Shown piece after piece: positions 1-8,496 of a stretch of DNA of 54,644 nucleotides. Made by a program: the position numbers and the translations under genes. The stretch is taken from assembly GCF_004569295.1 (NCBI RefSeq), contig NZ_SPQC01000017.1, forward strand, positions 1 to 54,644. The letters are read 5' to 3'. The number at the start of each line of letters is the position of its first letter. Position 1 is the stretch's first letter. The DNA is from Rothia nasimurium. GTDB taxonomy: Bacteria; Actinomycetota; Actinomycetes; Actinomycetales; Micrococcaceae. Under the pieces are notes generated by a model. The model was not told the DNA's origin, did no database searches, and saw only the letters and a program-made list of their open reading frames with translations.

Positions 1-968
1 CCCCCGGCCAGGCAACCCCCATTCTGACCGGCGGGCTCATTCCCCCCGGTACCGAAGCTGTCATCCGCCAGGAACACGCTCTGCGAGAAGGCAACACGCT
101 CAGCCCCGATTCCCGCTTTTTTAGTGGACAGGGCTACCCCACCCCGGGGGCCGACATCCGCCGCGCCGGTGAAGAACTCCCCGCAGGCAACAGTGTGCTT
201 GCCGCGGGCACCCGTATCACCGCCCGGCACCTCGGCGCCCTCGCCACCCTTGGCCTCGACACCCTGACCGTAACCGCCCGCCCCACCGTGGCTATCGCCT
301 ACACTGGCAACGAAATTATTACCGCGGGTCTCCCCGGCCCCGGCCAGGTGCGTGACACCTATTCCCTAGCCTTCCCTCGGATCATCGAAGATCTCGGGGC
401 GGCAGTCACCAGCACCTGCCAGCTGCCCGATAGCAAAGCCAAACTCACCGACTGGCTCACCGCAACCCACGCTGACCTACTCCTCATCACCGGAGGCTCC
501 TCAACCTCCGCCGCCGACTGGGTGCGCTGCGCCCTCCACGACCTTCAGGCCAGCTACCTCTTCGAATCCGTCGCCATCCGCCCAGGCCACCCGGCGCTGG
601 CCGCCCACCTACGGGCCAGCAGCAACCCGGCAGCACCGCTCGTCCTGGGCCTGCCCGGCAACCCGCTGGCCGCCTACACCGCCCTCTACTCCTACCTCAC
701 CCCCTGGCTCACCGGCACTAGAGCAGCTCCCCTGGCTGACCTGCCCAGCGGTGTCCTCACCCATGAGGTACCCGGCTACCGCAAACACGACCTGCGCCTG
801 CTACCCGCCAGCCTCAGCCCCTCACCCCACGAGGCAGCCCTCACTCCCCTAACCAAATCCCAATCCCACATGCTCACCTCCTTCGCCACAGCCGACGCCC
901 TGGCCCTCATCCCGCCGGCTGGTGCGGCAGCAGGCAGCACCGTCAGCTACCTCCCCCTACCCCGCTAA
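1..968 (+). CDS. moeA: Molybdopterin molybdenumtransferase MoeA-like, 5' end outside window
   Basis: The reading frame is open from base 3, so the start lies upstream of the window. MoeA inserts molybdate into adenylylated molybdopterin in the cytoplasm, the last step of molybdenum cofactor synthesis. Visible family landmarks, in order, are a PPGTEAV stretch, IRRAGEELPAG, TGNE, a GGSS...AADW segment, RPGHP and the highly conserved LGLPGNPLAAY. Several positions differ from the canonical enzyme: the usual GED is GEE, the usual GGxSxG lacks its second Gly, and the usual KPGKP is RPGHP. It may therefore be a paralogue or a diverged enzyme. No other molybdenum gene is visible; the next gene is a sugar repressor. 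Confidence 0.85.
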   Translation, partial: PGQATPILTGGLIPPGTEAVIRQEHALREGNTLSPDSRFFSGQGYPTPGADIRRAGEELPAGNSVLAAGTRITARHLGALATLGLDTLTVTARPTVAIAYTGNEIITAGLPGPGQVRDTYSLAFPRIIEDLGAAVTSTCQLPDSKAKLTDWLTATHADLLLITGGSSTSAADWVRCALHDLQASYLFESVAIRPGHPALAAHLRASSNPAAPLVLGLPGNPLAAYTALYSYLTPWLTGTRAAPLADLPSGVLTHEVPGYRKHDLRLLPASLSPSPHEAALTPLTKSQSHMLTSFATADALALIPPAGAAAGSTVSYLPLPR

Positions 969-1038
969 TCCCACTTCCCGACCCCTCTCTCAGCGCAAGC
1001 GCAAACCGCCCCCGTCACACAGCTCAACACTTCTCAGC

Positions 1039-1061
1039 GCCTGTTAGACAGGCCCTATAAT
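1039..1061 (+). promoter_or_regulatory. Promoter and palindromic operator of the LacI-family gene
   Basis: A consensus -10 box TATAAT lies at 1056-1061. Directly upstream is a perfect inverted repeat GCCTGT-TAG-ACAGGC (1039-1053), in the -35/-10 spacer, where a repressor would block polymerase. The same palindrome core (CCTGTnAGACAGG) recurs at 6876-6890 upstream of the free EIIA gene. It does not resemble the CG-centred LacI-type sites at 6124 and 8481, so another regulator may bind it. Confidence 0.55.
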
Positions 1062-1102
1062 TGAGAACAGCCCGATCCCACCCCAACAGACCGGAGCCCC
1101 GC

Positions 1103-2113
1103 GTGCCCAAACCAAAACTCGGCGATGTCGCTGCGCTGGCAGGCGTCTCCCCCACCACAGTCTCCCGCGTGCTCAACAACCGGGGCTACCTCTCCGAAAC
1201 CACCCGCGGCAAAGTCTTCGACGCCATGCAGCAGCTCGGCTACCGGCCCAACGCCATCGCCCGCTCCCTGCAGGGGCAAAAAAGCCAACTCATCGGCCTA
1301 GTCTTCCCCTCCGTCGCCAACCCCTTCTACGGGGAAATGGCCTACCGCATCGAATCCCATCTGGCCGACATCGGCTACAAGACCATTCTCTGCAACAGCA
1401 ACGACCACCCCGAATCAGAGCAGCGCTACCTCGATATGCTCATAGCCAACCAGGTCGATGGCGTCATCACCGGCGCCCACTCCCAGGTCGTCGCCAACTT
1501 CCCCCACCTGGGTGCTCCCCTGATTACCATCGACCGGCAGCACACCGGACAGGGCCCCAACATCAGCTGTGACAACTTCGACGGAGCCTACCGGGCCACC
1601 CGCCTGCTCCTGGACAGCGGGGCCACCAATATCCTGCACATCACCTCAACCATCTCCCTCGATAACGCCCGCCAGCGCGGCTACCAGCTAGCGGTCACCG
1701 AAGCCGGCTACGCCCCGCATATCCTCGAACTAGGCTTCACCACCCCACAGGCCACCAAACGCGAGCGCATCTTCACCTACCTCGACAAGCACCCGCAGGT
1801 TGATGCTGTCTTCGCCTCAAACGACGTCTACGCAGCCATGGTGCTGAGCTATGCCCGTGCCACTGGGCGACAGGTGCCCCAGGACCTACAGGTCATCGGC
1901 TTTGACGGCACCGAAACCAGCCGAGCTCTCCTACCCGAGCTGACCACCGTGGTGCAGCCCATCGACGCAATGGCCCAGCGGGCTGTCGCCCAGCTCATGC
2001 ACGCTATGAACGGCGAAGAAAAAGAGCTCACCGGCAGCGATGTGCTACCGGTGAGCCTTCATGAGGGGTCGAGCACCCGCTCCCTGCTCTGGGCAGAGAG
2101 CGCGGTGACATAA
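1103..2113 (+). CDS. scrR: LacI-family transcriptional repressor, probable sucrose repressor (ScrR-like)
   Basis: About 336 aa. The N-terminus carries the LacI helix-turn-helix (DVAALAGVSPTTVSRVLNN, first 25 residues) and hinge (YRPNAIARSLQGQ), followed by a periplasmic-binding-protein-like sensor domain (LIGLVFPSVANPFYGEM; IGFDGTETS). The GTG at 1103 is chosen because GGAG sits six bases upstream and translation then starts VPKPKLGDVAAL, as in the family; an in-frame TTG at 1061 overlaps the -10 box. The likely role is repression of the sucrose PTS and hydrolase genes at 4051-8446, since two LacI-type operators lie before those genes. The sucrose assignment is inferred from context. Confidence 0.85.
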   Translation: MPKPKLGDVAALAGVSPTTVSRVLNNRGYLSETTRGKVFDAMQQLGYRPNAIARSLQGQKSQLIGLVFPSVANPFYGEMAYRIESHLADIGYKTILCNSNDHPESEQRYLDMLIANQVDGVITGAHSQVVANFPHLGAPLITIDRQHTGQGPNISCDNFDGAYRATRLLLDSGATNILHITSTISLDNARQRGYQLAVTEAGYAPHILELGFTTPQATKRERIFTYLDKHPQVDAVFASNDVYAAMVLSYARATGRQVPQDLQVIGFDGTETSRALLPELTTVVQPIDAMAQRAVAQLMHAMNGEEKELTGSDVLPVSLHEGSSTRSLLWAESAVT

Positions 2114-2152
2114 GCTAGCGCACCCGGCGTAGCCCCTCGGACGCGCTCCAGG

Positions 2153-2964
2153 TCAGGTGAGCGCCGGACGAAAACCGCAGGTGCATACGTCCGTCTGCCC
2201 CAGGTGTTCATCGGTAACCGGGTAACCCAGACGACTGACGTAGCCATTTGCTAGCCAGTAGTGGTAGAAAGCCCCAGTACCCGACACGCTGCGGGTACCG
2301 TGCACCGGGTGCCAGTAGATAGCGGTCAGGCTGCCGCCCTTGCGGAAGAACTGCACTACCCCACCGCCGCTCAAAGCGATTTCTGATGTGGACGAGAAGC
2401 CCAGGCGGTCCGGCCCGCCCATAATGCCCCGGGAGTATGCTCCCTTAATAGCGGCGTCGAGGGGAGCCGGGCAGGTATCAGAAGGCCAGGCCAAGGACGC
2501 GTTGACGACGGTTGCCGGGGTCGCGTTCCGGGGCGCGCCGGGCACGTTCCTGCCGGAGGCCCAGGCTATACCGTCCGCGATGTCCGAGGCATAGCCCCAG
2601 CCGTTAGCGCCTCAATAGCGCTCTGCTGCTCGGCCTCAATCACGCCTATGGTGGCGTCCTCGCCCACAGACTCTTTGACCACCTCTGCCGTCTCAAGGGC
2701 CCCGGTATCTTCAAGTGCGCTGTCAACGATAGTCTGGCGCTCTTCGGTCGTGGTGCCCTCGGCAAAGGTCACTATCAAGCGGTCGGTCTCTTTGACCAGG
2801 GCGGCGCTATCGCCTGTCTGCCCGGCCTGGTAGGTTCCCGTAGCATCGGGGGTTTCGGTTGCTCTTGCATAGGCAGTGCCACTAGCAAGCAGGGTCACCG
2901 CGGTGACAGCAGCAAGCTGCGCCTTGGCGACTTTTCGGGTATGTGGCAGCGTGAAAAGGGGCAT
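2153..2964 (-). pseudogene. Remnant of a secreted subtilisin-like (S8) protease with LGFP repeats
   Basis: Read on the minus strand, the first ~130 codons give a signal peptide (KAQLAAVTAVTLLASGTAYA) and an I9-type propeptide (DRLIVTFAEG...). This frame stops just after an internal join near 2560-2600. There, a second frame continues with GWGYASDIADGIAWASG and ATPATVVNASL, characteristic of the central part of S8 subtilases, and then jumps to LGFP cell-wall repeats (YWHPVHGTRSV, RLGYPVTDEH). The Asp, His and Ser catalytic segments are all missing, so at least two internal deletions and a frame change have occurred. Secreted S8 proteases are known in Rothia; this copy cannot be active. Confidence 0.75.
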
Positions 2965-3127
2965 GGGGGTGCTCTTTCTCCGTGTTGCGTGTGTAGTGCC
3001 TGCCCGGTGCTACCGGTGGTAGCGGTAGTACCCCGACTGCCGCCTATGGGGGGGGATAAACAGACAGCCCGGCAAACAACAGTATTCTTGCACGCTCACG
3101 CGCCCCTGAACAGAGAAAAAAAGAATA

Positions 3128-3771
3128 TTACTTGCTTCTATAGTGGTCGTGAAGCGACACCTGAGTCACCGGTGCCGGGTGCAACATACCCAGGGCAGGC
3201 TTGCCGCCCTTGAAACGGAAGAGCTCAACAAACCCGTGACGGGCATAGAGGGAGGCTGATCGGTAGGTAGAGGCCTCCAGGTAGGCGGGTACCTCCCCAG
3301 GCGCTCGCGACGGTAATCCAGCAGGTGGGAGCCGATGCCGTGCCCGCGGACGTCCTCGTGCACACCGATGGTGTAGAGGTACCAGTGGTCGAACTTGGGG
3401 CGGGCCGCTAGCAGGCGCAACTCGGTGACGGTGGCACGGGCTAGCCCCCTCCCCAGCACCCGGTAATAGTCGGGCAGGGCCTTAATGTCGGCCAGCAGGT
3501 TACCCTTCTGGGCCTCGGGCGAGAGCCAGAGGGCAGCGCCCAGCACCTTGCTGTCGGCGGTGACGGCGATATCGATAGTGCCCTTCGGGGCGTAGGTGGT
3601 GCGCAGCTGGAACTCAAAAAGCCCGCGGACGGTTTCGGTGCGGCCGTCCCCGCCCATGGCCTTGTTCATGACCGGGTCGTGCTCAAAGGCATTGGTCAGC
3701 GCCTCAATCACGCCGGGGTAGTCAGCTTCGGTCGCTTCGCGCACGGTAAAGTCGTAGGTTTGCTCGGGCAT
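3128..3771 (-). pseudogene. GNAT-family N-acetyltransferase, frameshifted
   Basis: The first ~155 residues are a normal GNAT fold: an N-terminal VREATEADYPGVIEAL, then HWYLYTIGV and the acetyl-CoA loop RGHGIGSHLLDY. At a CCCC run (3295-3298) the frame shifts by one base. The original frame ends in a nonsense tail at 3166, while the +1 frame continues with a convincing GNAT C-terminus (VPAYLEASTYRSASLYARHG, FKGGKPALGMLHP) and stops at 3128-3130. Restoring one G on the coding strand would repair the gene. This could be a real mutation or a sequencing error. The substrate is unknown. Confidence 0.75.
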
Positions 3772-3856
3772 GGAATCCTCCTGGGTACGGTGTTACCTTT
3801 CAAGGTTACCCTGCCTCGAAGTATCTCGAGAGAGACTCCCTTGCGCCTTCTACAGA

Positions 3857-3963
3857 GGGGGTGCCCCTGCATCGCAGCTCGTTGGCTCGGGGCTGGCGTG
3901 AATTGTGACGAGCCCCCGGGCGAGGAGCAAGAGGGTCACGAGCCAAGATGTAGGGGCACCCCC
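3857..3963 (+). repeat. Dispersed palindromic element, copy A
   Basis: Outer stem 3857-3873 / 3947-3963 (16 of 17 pairs). Inner stem GCTCGT 3877-3882 / ACGAGC 3938-3943. Conserved core GGCTGGCGTGAATTG at 3891-3905 and second motif AGCAAGAGGGTC at 3926-3937. It lies between the broken GNAT gene and the sucrose PTS terminator. It shares its core, but not its stem sequences, with copies B, C and D. Confidence 0.7.
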
Positions 3964-3982
3964 GTACTGGTATAGCGCAAAC

Positions 3983-4033
3983 AAACCCGCCCCGCGCGCG
4001 TCCTTACTATCAGGACGGGCACGGGGCGGGTTT
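3983..4033 (-). terminator. Terminator of the sucrose PTS gene
   Basis: Stem AAACCCGCCCCG 3983-3994 / CGGGGCGGGTTT 4022-4033 with an apical CGTCCT/AGGACG helix. It follows the stop of the minus-strand EIIBCA gene and is T-rich on both sides, so it may act in both directions. The apical helix resembles that of the katA terminator at 48972. Confidence 0.75.
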
Positions 4034-4050
4034 TCTTCGCCAAGAAAATT

Positions 4051-6036
4051 TTAGACGGCTGCGGTCTTAGCGGCTACGCTGACCAGCTTGTCGCGGCCTG
4101 CGGCCACGGTTGAGCCTGCAGCAACTGCAAGAGCAGTTGAGTCAACGGTCTTCTTGGCGTTGGTGATGACCAGCGGAGTGGTCAGGGGGTAGCCTGCGGC
4201 CTTGATGGCGGCCATATCGAATTCGACGAGCACGTCGCCGCGCTTGACTTCCTGGCCCTTTTCGACCTTGGGGGTGAAGTGCTTGCCGTCCAGCTCGACG
4301 GTGTCGAAGCCGATGTGCATGAGGACTTCTACGCCCTTGTCGGTGCGCATGCCGATGGCGTGGCCGGTGGGGAAGGCTACGGTGACCTTACCGTCGGCGG
4401 GTGCGTAGAGCTTGCCTTCGGTGGGTTCTACGGCGGTGCCGGGGCCCAGGGCGCCGGAGGCGAAGGTGGGGTCTGATACCGCTGAGAGTTCGACGGCGGT
4501 GCCGTTGAGGTGGGCGGTCAGTTCGTAACCTTCGGTAGCAGCTGCGGGGGCGGACGCCGCGGGGGCAGCTACAGACGCAGCGGTAGCGGCGGGGGTGGCG
4601 GCTTCAACTTCTTCTTCGGCAACCTGGCCGGCGAAGGCGCGCTTACCGTAGATGAAGGAGGCACCGGTGGAGAGGACGGCTGAGGTCACGATAGCGATGG
4701 CGAAGCCTGCCCAGCCTGAGCCGGCTTCGGTGCTGATGGAGGGGAAGCCCAGGAAGCCTGCGGCACCGGGAGCCATGGCCTTGATGCCGAAGATAGCGAT
4801 GAGGGTTGAGGCTACAGCTGAGGCGCCCATACCGATGTAGAAGGGCCAGCGCAGACGCAGGTTGACGCCGAAGATGGCGGGTTCGGTGATGCCGAGGAAG
4901 GCTGAGGGCGCGGTGGCGCCGGCAAGACCCTTCATCTTCTTGTCCTTGGTGGTCAGGTAGACGCCGAGGGCGGCACCGCCCTGGGCGACGTTAGCCATGG
5001 AGGCGATAGCGAAGATGAAGGAGCCGCCCTGGGTGAAGAGCTGGAGTTCGATGGGTGGGAAGGACTGGTGCAGGCCGGTGATGACGATCGGTGAGTAGAT
5101 CAGGCCAAAGAGGAAGCCGCCTACGGGGCCAGCGGTGGTGTAGAGCCAGTTGATAGCGTCACCCAGCATAGTACCCAGCTTGAACATGGGCGGGCCGACC
5201 AGCATGAAGGTGGCAAAACCGGTGATCAGCAGGGTCAGGGTGGGGGTGAACATGAAGTCGATAACACCCTTGAGAATCTTGTGGAAGAACTTCTCAACGT
5301 TGGCCAAGATGAAGGCAACCAGGATGATGGGCAGGACGGTGCCCTGGTAGCCAGCCTGCTGCACCTGGATTCCGAAGACGTCCCAGTAGGTCATGGTGCC
5401 GTCCTGCAGGGCGGCAGCTACATTGTAGCCGTTGACCAGGGAGGGGAAGACCATGACAGCGCCCATGGTGAGACCCAGGTAGGGGTTACCGCCGAAGACC
5501 TTGGTGGCGGTGAAGCCGACGAGCACGGGAAGGAAGGCGAAGGCCGCTGCTGAGAGCAGGTTGACGATTTCGGCGAAGCCTGTCCAGGCCGGGTACATCT
5601 CGATGAGGGAGAGCTCGGGGTCAAAAATCTTGGGTGCGGTCAGCACGTTGTTGAGTGCCATGAGCAGACCGGAACCGACCAGTACGGGGATGATCGGGAG
5701 GAAGATTTCTGAGACGACCTTGATGAAGCGGGTGAAGAGGTTGCCCTGGTCCGCCGCTACGTTCTTGAGTTCGTCCTTTGAGACCTGTTTCATGCCGGCT
5801 ACGGCCATATGCTTGTAGACCTCGTCAACGTCGCCGGGGCCCACGATGATCTGGAACTGGCCGGAGTTGTTGAAGGTACCCTTGAGGTCCTCGTCGTTGT
5901 CCAGGGCAGCCCGGTTGATGACGTTCATGTCTTTGAGCACCAGCCGCAGGCGGGTGGCGCAGTGGGCGCCTGCTGCGATGTTGTCCGTTCCGCCAACGGC
6001 GGTGAGGACTCGCTCAGCCACGGATTTATGATCCAT
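4051..6036 (-). CDS. scrA: PTS transporter EIIBCA, probably sucrose-specific
   Basis: 661 aa. It imports and phosphorylates a sugar at the membrane using PEP-derived phosphate. The EIIB domain is N-terminal (residues ~1-85, phosphocysteine in [10 protein letters not shown]). EIIC follows (~105-470, ten or so hydrophobic helices, [13 protein letters not shown] as in sucrose/beta-glucoside permeases). After an Ala/Pro linker (~475-505) comes a glucose-type EIIA domain with the active His in [19 protein letters not shown] lies just upstream of ATG 6036. Sucrose is the best guess because the adjacent hydrolase is GH32 and both genes carry similar LacI-type operators; trehalose or a beta-glucoside is less likely. 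Confidence 0.88.
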   Translation of the reverse strand: MDHKSVAERVLTAVGGTDNIAAGAHCATRLRLVLKDMNVINRAALDNDEDLKGTFNNSGQFQIIVGPGDVDEVYKHMAVAGMKQVSKDELKNVAADQGNLFTRFIKVVSEIFLPIIPVLVGSGLLMALNNVLTAPKIFDPELSLIEMYPAWTGFAEIVNLLSAAAFAFLPVLVGFTATKVFGGNPYLGLTMGAVMVFPSLVNGYNVAAALQDGTMTYWDVFGIQVQQAGYQGTVLPIILVAFILANVEKFFHKILKGVIDFMFTPTLTLLITGFATFMLVGPPMFKLGTMLGDAINWLYTTAGPVGGFLFGLIYSPIVITGLHQSFPPIELQLFTQGGSFIFAIASMANVAQGGAALGVYLTTKDKKMKGLAGATAPSAFLGITEPAIFGVNLRLRWPFYIGMGASAVASTLIAIFGIKAMAPGAAGFLGFPSISTEAGSGWAGFAIAIVTSAVLSTGASFIYGKRAFAGQVAEEEVEAATPAATAASVAAPAASAPAAATEGYELTAHLNGTAVELSAVSDPTFASGALGPGTAVEPTEGKLYAPADGKVTVAFPTGHAIGMRTDKGVEVLMHIGFDTVELDGKHFTPKVEKGQEVKRGDVLVEFDMAAIKAAGYPLTTPLVITNAKKTVDSTALAVAAGSTVAAGRDKLVSVAAKTAAV

Positions 6037-6123
6037 GTCTTCTCCTTGGTGTATGGGCCTGGCTCCCCCTATGTGGTTGGTTCAGCCTCGGCGCGAATGA
6101 TGATGTTTACCGCAAAATAAACA

Positions 6124-6139
6124 TGCCAATCGTTTGACA
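6124..6139. promoter_or_regulatory. LacI-type operator upstream of the EIIBCA gene
   Basis: TGCCAATCGTTTGACA is an imperfect palindrome centred on CG, the typical LacI-family architecture. It matches the site before the hydrolase (8481-8496) at 13 of 16 positions in the same orientation. On the minus strand a TAGTAT -10-like hexamer lies immediately upstream, so bound repressor would cover the transcription start. Confidence 0.7.
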
Positions 6140-6174
6140 TACTAACACCAAAAAAAGGGGCAAAAACAGCCCTT

Positions 6175-6216
6175 TACAAAAGGTCGGTGGCCACCTGTGT
6201 TAGGTGGCCGCCGACC
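6175..6216 (-). terminator. Terminator of the free EIIA gene
   Basis: Fourteen-base stem 6182-6195 / 6203-6216 with one G-T pair and a 7-nt loop, followed on the minus strand by a T-rich run. It separates the EIIA gene from the EIIBCA gene, so they are probably separate transcription units. Confidence 0.75.
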
Positions 6217-6234
6217 CTATCTCAACGTTTGTTT

Positions 6235-6801
6235 TTAGCCCTTGCGAGCTGCGGTGATGAAGTCAGCACCGGCTGCTACATCGCTCCCTGCATTAGCTAC
6301 GGCAAGGTCGGCGACAGAGCTCTTGGCGTTGGTGATAACCAGCGGGGTGGTTACGGGGTAGCCTGCGGCCTTGACCTGCTCCAGGTCGAACTCCACCAGC
6401 ACCTGGCCACGGGTGACGGTATCGCCCTTCTTAACCTTGGGGTCAAAGAACTTGCCGTCCAGCTCCACGGTATCGAAGCCCACGTGAATCAGGATTTCCA
6501 GGCCGTCTGCGGTGCGAATGCCGAAGGCATGGCCGGTGGGGAAGGCAACGGTTACTTCACCGTCTGCGGGAGCTACAACCACGCCTGCGGTCGGCTCAAT
6601 AGCGGCACCGGGGCCCAGGGCGCCGGAGGCGAACATCTGGTCGCTCACGCCGGCAAGCTCAACAACGGTACCGTTCATGTGGGCGGTCAGAGCGGACGCG
6701 CCAGCGGCGGACGGTGCTGCGGCGGGAGTAGCTGCGGGAGCGGGGGTCTGCCCTGCGGTGTCGTCGCTACCGCCGAAGAGCTTTTTGAAGAAGCCTGCCA
6801 T
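6235..6801 (-). CDS. crr: Free-standing PTS glucose-type EIIA protein
   Basis: 188 aa, cytoplasmic phosphocarrier. It begins MAGFFKKLFGG, then an Ala/Pro linker, then one EIIA domain with the phosphorylated His in [14 protein letters not shown] and the second active-site His in PTGHAFG. ATG 6801 is preferred over GTG 6810 because GAGG lies eight bases upstream of 6801. The domain is closely similar along its whole length to the EIIA domain of the EIIBCA protein at 4051, indicating duplication. It could phosphorylate EIIBC permeases that lack their own EIIA. A palindrome upstream (6876) suggests its own regulation. Confidence 0.9.
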   Translation of the reverse strand: MAGFFKKLFGGSDDTAGQTPAPAATPAAAPSAAGASALTAHMNGTVVELAGVSDQMFASGALGPGAAIEPTAGVVVAPADGEVTVAFPTGHAFGIRTADGLEILIHVGFDTVELDGKFFDPKVKKGDTVTRGQVLVEFDLEQVKAAGYPVTTPLVITNAKSSVADLAVANAGSDVAAGADFITAARKG

Positions 6802-6875
6802 GGTTGTCACCTCATAGTGGTTGGGAGTGATGGGGCCGCTGTGTGCGGCGTCTCCACCAGCCTACCACCGCCGGC

Positions 6876-6890
6876 AACCTGTGAGACAGG
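6876..6890. promoter_or_regulatory. Palindromic candidate operator upstream of the EIIA gene
   Basis: ACCTGT-GAG-ACAGGT, a perfect 6-bp inverted repeat with a 3-nt spacer. It shares CCTGTnAGACAGG with the palindrome in the promoter of the LacI-family gene (1039-1053). On the minus strand a TAGGCT -10-like hexamer lies a short distance downstream. No binder is known to me. Confidence 0.45.
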
Positions 6891-6964
6891 TCTTGCTGAG
6901 CCCGGCCGGTGCCAGGTCACGGAAAATTTTTCGCCCCCTGCACTAAGGCACCGGCTCCTCTCCC

Positions 6965-8446
6965 CTAGTCTTCTACAAGCCAGGCAGCTTCAAGGCTCAG
7001 TACGGCCGCCTCATCTGCTACCAGGCGGACGGTTCGTTTGGCTCCGGTGAAGTAGGCGCGGGATGAGAAGACGGCGGCTCCCCCATCGAGGAAGAGTTCG
7101 GTTCCGGAGGCATCAACCAGCAGGTCGAAGGTGCGGGTAGCGCTGTGCTCTAGGGTGCGGTGGCGCTCTGCCCCGCCCACGGTGTAGCGGCTGCCGGTAC
7201 GATCCAGGTGGGCGCCGTCCTCGCTCAGGGTCAGCGCCAGGGCCTGCCCCGCCGCGTCCTCCGCGATAATCTGCACGGGTTCGGCTACCGCTACTTCACC
7301 GCGCAAGCGCCAGACGCGGGCGTCCGCCAGTTCCGCAATCTCGCCGTGAGCTGCGGGCACAACAGGGGCGGGCGCCAGGGCGCTATCAAGCTGCTCCACG
7401 GGGTTCTGGTAGACGCGGCCAGCACGCAGGGTGAGGCGGCGGGGGTAGGTCTGCATGTGCACCCAGTGCTTGTCCCAGGAGGGGTGGTCGTCCTGGTCGG
7501 CGTTGCCGAACCAGCCCTGGAGCACGGCGTGGGAGCCGTCCTGCCCCACTCCGTGGAAGCACTGGGGGGCGTAGAACTCAGTACCGGCGTCCAGCTCGGT
7601 GAAGGGGGTGGTGACCTCAAACTGGGTGCCGGTGAGGGTACCCACGATGTAGCCGGTCTGGAAGATGTTGTTGTACTTCTCCCCGTCGGCCTCCATACCC
7701 TGGGGGCTAAAAATCAGCACGTCCCTAAGCTCGCCGGTTTCTTCGTCGCGTAGCTGAATCAGGCCGGGGCACTCGTACATGTAGCCCAGGTTGGCCAGGG
7801 CGGGGTCCGAGAAGGTGAGCTCCCCGTCGAAGGTCCAGGTGCGGCGGTCAGGTGAGGAGTAAAGCACCACAGCACCGGTTTCGTCCTCGCGCTGGGCGCC
7901 GATGACGGCGTAGAAGGTGCCCTCGCGTTCAATTACGTGGGGGTCGCGGTAGTGGGCGGTGTAGCCCTCTTCGGGGCCGTTGATAAAGACCTCTTGCTTG
8001 GTGAAGGTCTTGCCCTGGTCGGGTGAGGTAAAGAGTACCTGGTAGGCTTCCCGGTTGCCGTCGGCGTCCTTGACGTTGCCGGTGTAGAAGAACTCAAAGG
8101 TGCCGTCCTCGCCCACGAAACCCGAGCCCGAGTAGCAGCCGTTCTTATCGAACCAGTCGGTGGGGGCGATGGCAGTGCCGCGGTCCTGCCAGTGGGTGAG
8201 GTCGTCGCTGGTGGCGTAGCGCCAGAAGACGGCGCGGGTGGGGTGGACGGGTGAGTACTGGTAGAAGGCGTGATAGGTACCTTCATGATAGATCAGCCCG
8301 TTGGGGTCGTTGAGGCGGCCCACGGGCGGTGCCAGGTGTAGGGCCGGGTAGTCGGGGTCGGTGCGCACCTGCTCGTGGTAGGTGGTATAGGCTTGCTCGG
8401 CGGCTGCGAGCAGTTCGGCGGCGTCCGGACGTCCGGGCTTAGTCAC
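6965..8446 (-). CDS. scrB: Glycoside hydrolase family 32, sucrose-6-phosphate hydrolase
   Basis: 493 aa, cytoplasmic (no signal peptide). It would split sucrose-6-phosphate from the PTS into glucose-6-phosphate and fructose. GH32 signatures are visible: nucleophile motif RLNDPNG near residue 45, the SGS segment (CYSGSGF), the RDPHV stabiliser motif and the acid/base motif ECPGLIQL, followed by the C-terminal beta-sandwich. The GTG start at 8446 has AAGGAG six bases upstream. A LacI-type operator lies 35 bases upstream of the start. Fructan hydrolysis is an alternative for the family, but the PTS neighbour favours a phosphorylated substrate. Confidence 0.9.
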   Translation of the reverse strand: MTKPGRPDAAELLAAAEQAYTTYHEQVRTDPDYPALHLAPPVGRLNDPNGLIYHEGTYHAFYQYSPVHPTRAVFWRYATSDDLTHWQDRGTAIAPTDWFDKNGCYSGSGFVGEDGTFEFFYTGNVKDADGNREAYQVLFTSPDQGKTFTKQEVFINGPEEGYTAHYRDPHVIEREGTFYAVIGAQREDETGAVVLYSSPDRRTWTFDGELTFSDPALANLGYMYECPGLIQLRDEETGELRDVLIFSPQGMEADGEKYNNIFQTGYIVGTLTGTQFEVTTPFTELDAGTEFYAPQCFHGVGQDGSHAVLQGWFGNADQDDHPSWDKHWVHMQTYPRRLTLRAGRVYQNPVEQLDSALAPAPVVPAAHGEIAELADARVWRLRGEVAVAEPVQIIAEDAAGQALALTLSEDGAHLDRTGSRYTVGGAERHRTLEHSATRTFDLLVDASGTELFLDGGAAVFSSRAYFTGAKRTVRLVADEAAVLSLEAAWLVED

Positions 8447-8480
8447 GCGGGGCTCCTTGGGTGGGTGCGATAGCGGGGTC

Positions 8481-8496
8481 TGTCAATCGTTAGTCA
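8481..8496. promoter_or_regulatory. LacI-type operator upstream of the GH32 gene
   Basis: TGTCAATCGTTAGTCA, CG-centred, matches the EIIBCA operator at 13 of 16 positions. Its position just upstream of the hydrolase ribosome-binding site fits repression by the LacI-family protein encoded at 1103. Confidence 0.7.

Noticed and set aside
3857-3963. Copy A of the dispersed element as a plain terminator
   Set aside because: A separate T-flanked hairpin (3983-4033) already follows the PTS gene, and the element lacks a T-run and shares a core with copies in other contexts.
6905-6955. Inverted repeat GCCGGTGCC / GGCACCGGC after the GH32 gene as its terminator
   Set aside because: The loop is 33 bases and no T-run follows on the minus strand; it could be chance or part of the EIIA promoter region.
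6187-7050. Plus-strand open frame across the EIIA gene
   Set aside because: It runs through the EIIA gene, its terminator and part of the hydrolase, with no family motif.
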